This document shows positions 63,301-64,000 of a stretch of DNA of 64,000 nt, in pieces. Position 1 is the first letter of the stretch. Each line of letters starts with the position of its first letter. Position numbers and translations under genes: made by a program. Below the pieces are notes generated by a model, which searched no databases, was not told the DNA's origin, and saw nothing but the letters and a program-made list of their open reading frames with translations. Source of the DNA: JAJDXW01 sp965214795 (GTDB lineage Bacteria; Pseudomonadota; Gammaproteobacteria; HK1); assembly GCA_965214795.1 (NCBI GenBank), contig OZ243976.1, positions 2,232,001-2,296,000 of the forward strand, read 5' to 3'.

Positions 63301-64000
63301 ATGAGATCGCGACTCCCGCCTTTCGCTCGGGCCACCTCGGCGGTGGGGATGGCCGTCTGGTTCGCGGTCGCGACGTTTCCGTTCCTGTGGATGTTCCTCA
63401 TCTCCTTCCGCAAGCCGGTGGACGCCTTCGCCACCCCGCCCAAGCTGTTCGCCCCTTTCACGTTCGCGAACTTCCATCACGTCTGGGTGGAGGATGCGTT
63501 CTGGCACTTCGCGATCAACACGACGATCGTCACCGGGGCCACGATGGCCGTCTCGCTTGCCATCGGCTGCCTCGCGGGCTACGCCCTCGCGCGTTACGAG
63601 GGGTCGCTCGGGTTCTGGCTTCTCATCGCCGCCCTCGTCTTTCGCGCAATGCCGCACGTCGTCCTGCTGACGGCATACCGCCCGGCCTTCTTCGGTCTCG
63701 GGATCTGGAGCCGCTACGAGACCCTCATCATCGTTCTGGTGGCGATCAACCAGCCCTTCACGATCTGGATGCTGCGCGCGTTCTTCATGAGCATCCCGCG
63801 GGACATGGACGAGGCCGCGATGGTCGACGGGTGCTCGCGCTGGGGTGCGTTCCGCCGGGTCGTCATCCCCGTCATGTGGCCCGGGATCGTGACCGCGGGA
63901 CTCTTCTCGTTTCTCCTTGCCTACAACGACTTCATCATTTCGAGCCAGTTGATGAACGGGGACATGGCCACCATGACGGCGGCGCTCGGGAACTACATGG
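63301..64000 (+). CDS. ABC sugar transporter permease 2 (MalG/UgpE type), cut by window edge
   Basis: First 233 residues of the second permease, starting at ATG 63301 four bases after the first permease. TM1 (MAVWFAVATFPFLWMFLISF), FKP-type RKPVDAF and the EAA loop MDEAAMVDGCSRWGAFRRVV with PVMWPG are visible. The ATPase gene is expected further right. Confidence 0.92.
   Translation, partial: MRSRLPPFARATSAVGMAVWFAVATFPFLWMFLISFRKPVDAFATPPKLFAPFTFANFHHVWVEDAFWHFAINTTIVTGATMAVSLAIGCLAGYALARYEGSLGFWLLIAALVFRAMPHVVLLTAYRPAFFGLGIWSRYETLIIVLVAINQPFTIWMLRAFFMSIPRDMDEAAMVDGCSRWGAFRRVVIPVMWPGIVTAGLFSFLLAYNDFIISSQLMNGDMATMTAALGNYM

Overview
The window looks like a chromosomal segment of a high-GC proteobacterium, probably an uncultured environmental alpha- or gammaproteobacterium. 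The grounds are composition (long GC-rich stretches with GTG and TTG starts), single-chain GcvP, a proteobacterial UvrA, MetA, TRAP and ABC solute transporters, and many small-molecule enzymes (flavin monooxygenases, 2-oxoglutarate dioxygenases, SDR, GST, metallo-beta-lactamase-fold hydrolases). No rRNA, tRNA or CRISPR array was recognised. The species assignment is inference.

Layout. 1-3.5 kb: uvrA (cut by the left edge) divergent from a hydroxypyruvate isomerase/trans-sulfuration pair. 3.5-6.3 kb: accessory pocket with a Clp-fold serine proteinase, an overlapping small ORF, a short inverted-repeat element (copy A), an IS3 orfA remnant, a second repeat family (copy D) and a broken Rossmann gene. 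6.3-13.2 kb: flavin monooxygenase, PhyH dioxygenase, tiny lipoprotein, metA, an orphan P-loop ATPase, NIPSNAP protein and MFS transporter. 13.3-18.7 kb: SNF2/SWIM helicase, TauD dioxygenase, an unknown protein and an SDR. 18.7-19.7 kb: a two-gene accessory module (membrane protein plus Cas2/SinR-like protein) followed by a degenerate SDR tail. 19.9-23.0 kb: MBL hydrolase and FAH hydrolase, then a Panacea-like/DUF2335 pair. 23.3-32.6 kb: penicillin acylase family protein with a GSDW repeat, Uma2, luciferase-like monooxygenase, GST, DUF1223, inverted-repeat element copy B, nitroreductase and two PaaI thioesterases.

33.0-36.1 kb is a complete TRAP operon with a strong hairpin between the binding protein and the membrane genes. 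36.1-39.7 kb holds a DUF5678-like/retropepsin pair, a quinone oxidoreductase, and a scar made of a truncated gamma-glutamylcyclotransferase and an integrase tail. 39.7-43.1 kb is gcvH-gcvP. 43.4-47.7 kb holds an AlbA_2/GHKL regulator, threonine aldolase and an amino acid oxidase. 47.9-49.8 kb is leuA with a textbook leucine attenuator (Leu-rich leader peptide plus terminator). 50-60.5 kb holds M20 amidohydrolase, a VWA/MoxR pair, an M14-like deacylase, D-Ala-D-Ala ligase, aminopeptidase P, and an aminotransferase/MBL pair. 60.6-64 kb has a transposon remnant followed by a sugar-type ABC importer running off the right edge.

The genes work mainly in amino acid and one-carbon metabolism (Met, Leu, Gly, Thr), solute uptake and handling of small organic molecules. 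They are interrupted by compact accessory pockets of visibly lower GC. Two families of short inverted-repeat elements (copies A/B and C/D/E) and several gene relics mark those pockets. The most interesting items are the A/B element, whose ends supply stop codons to neighbouring genes, the leuA attenuator, and three small unexplained two-gene modules (about 19, 22 and 36.5 kb).
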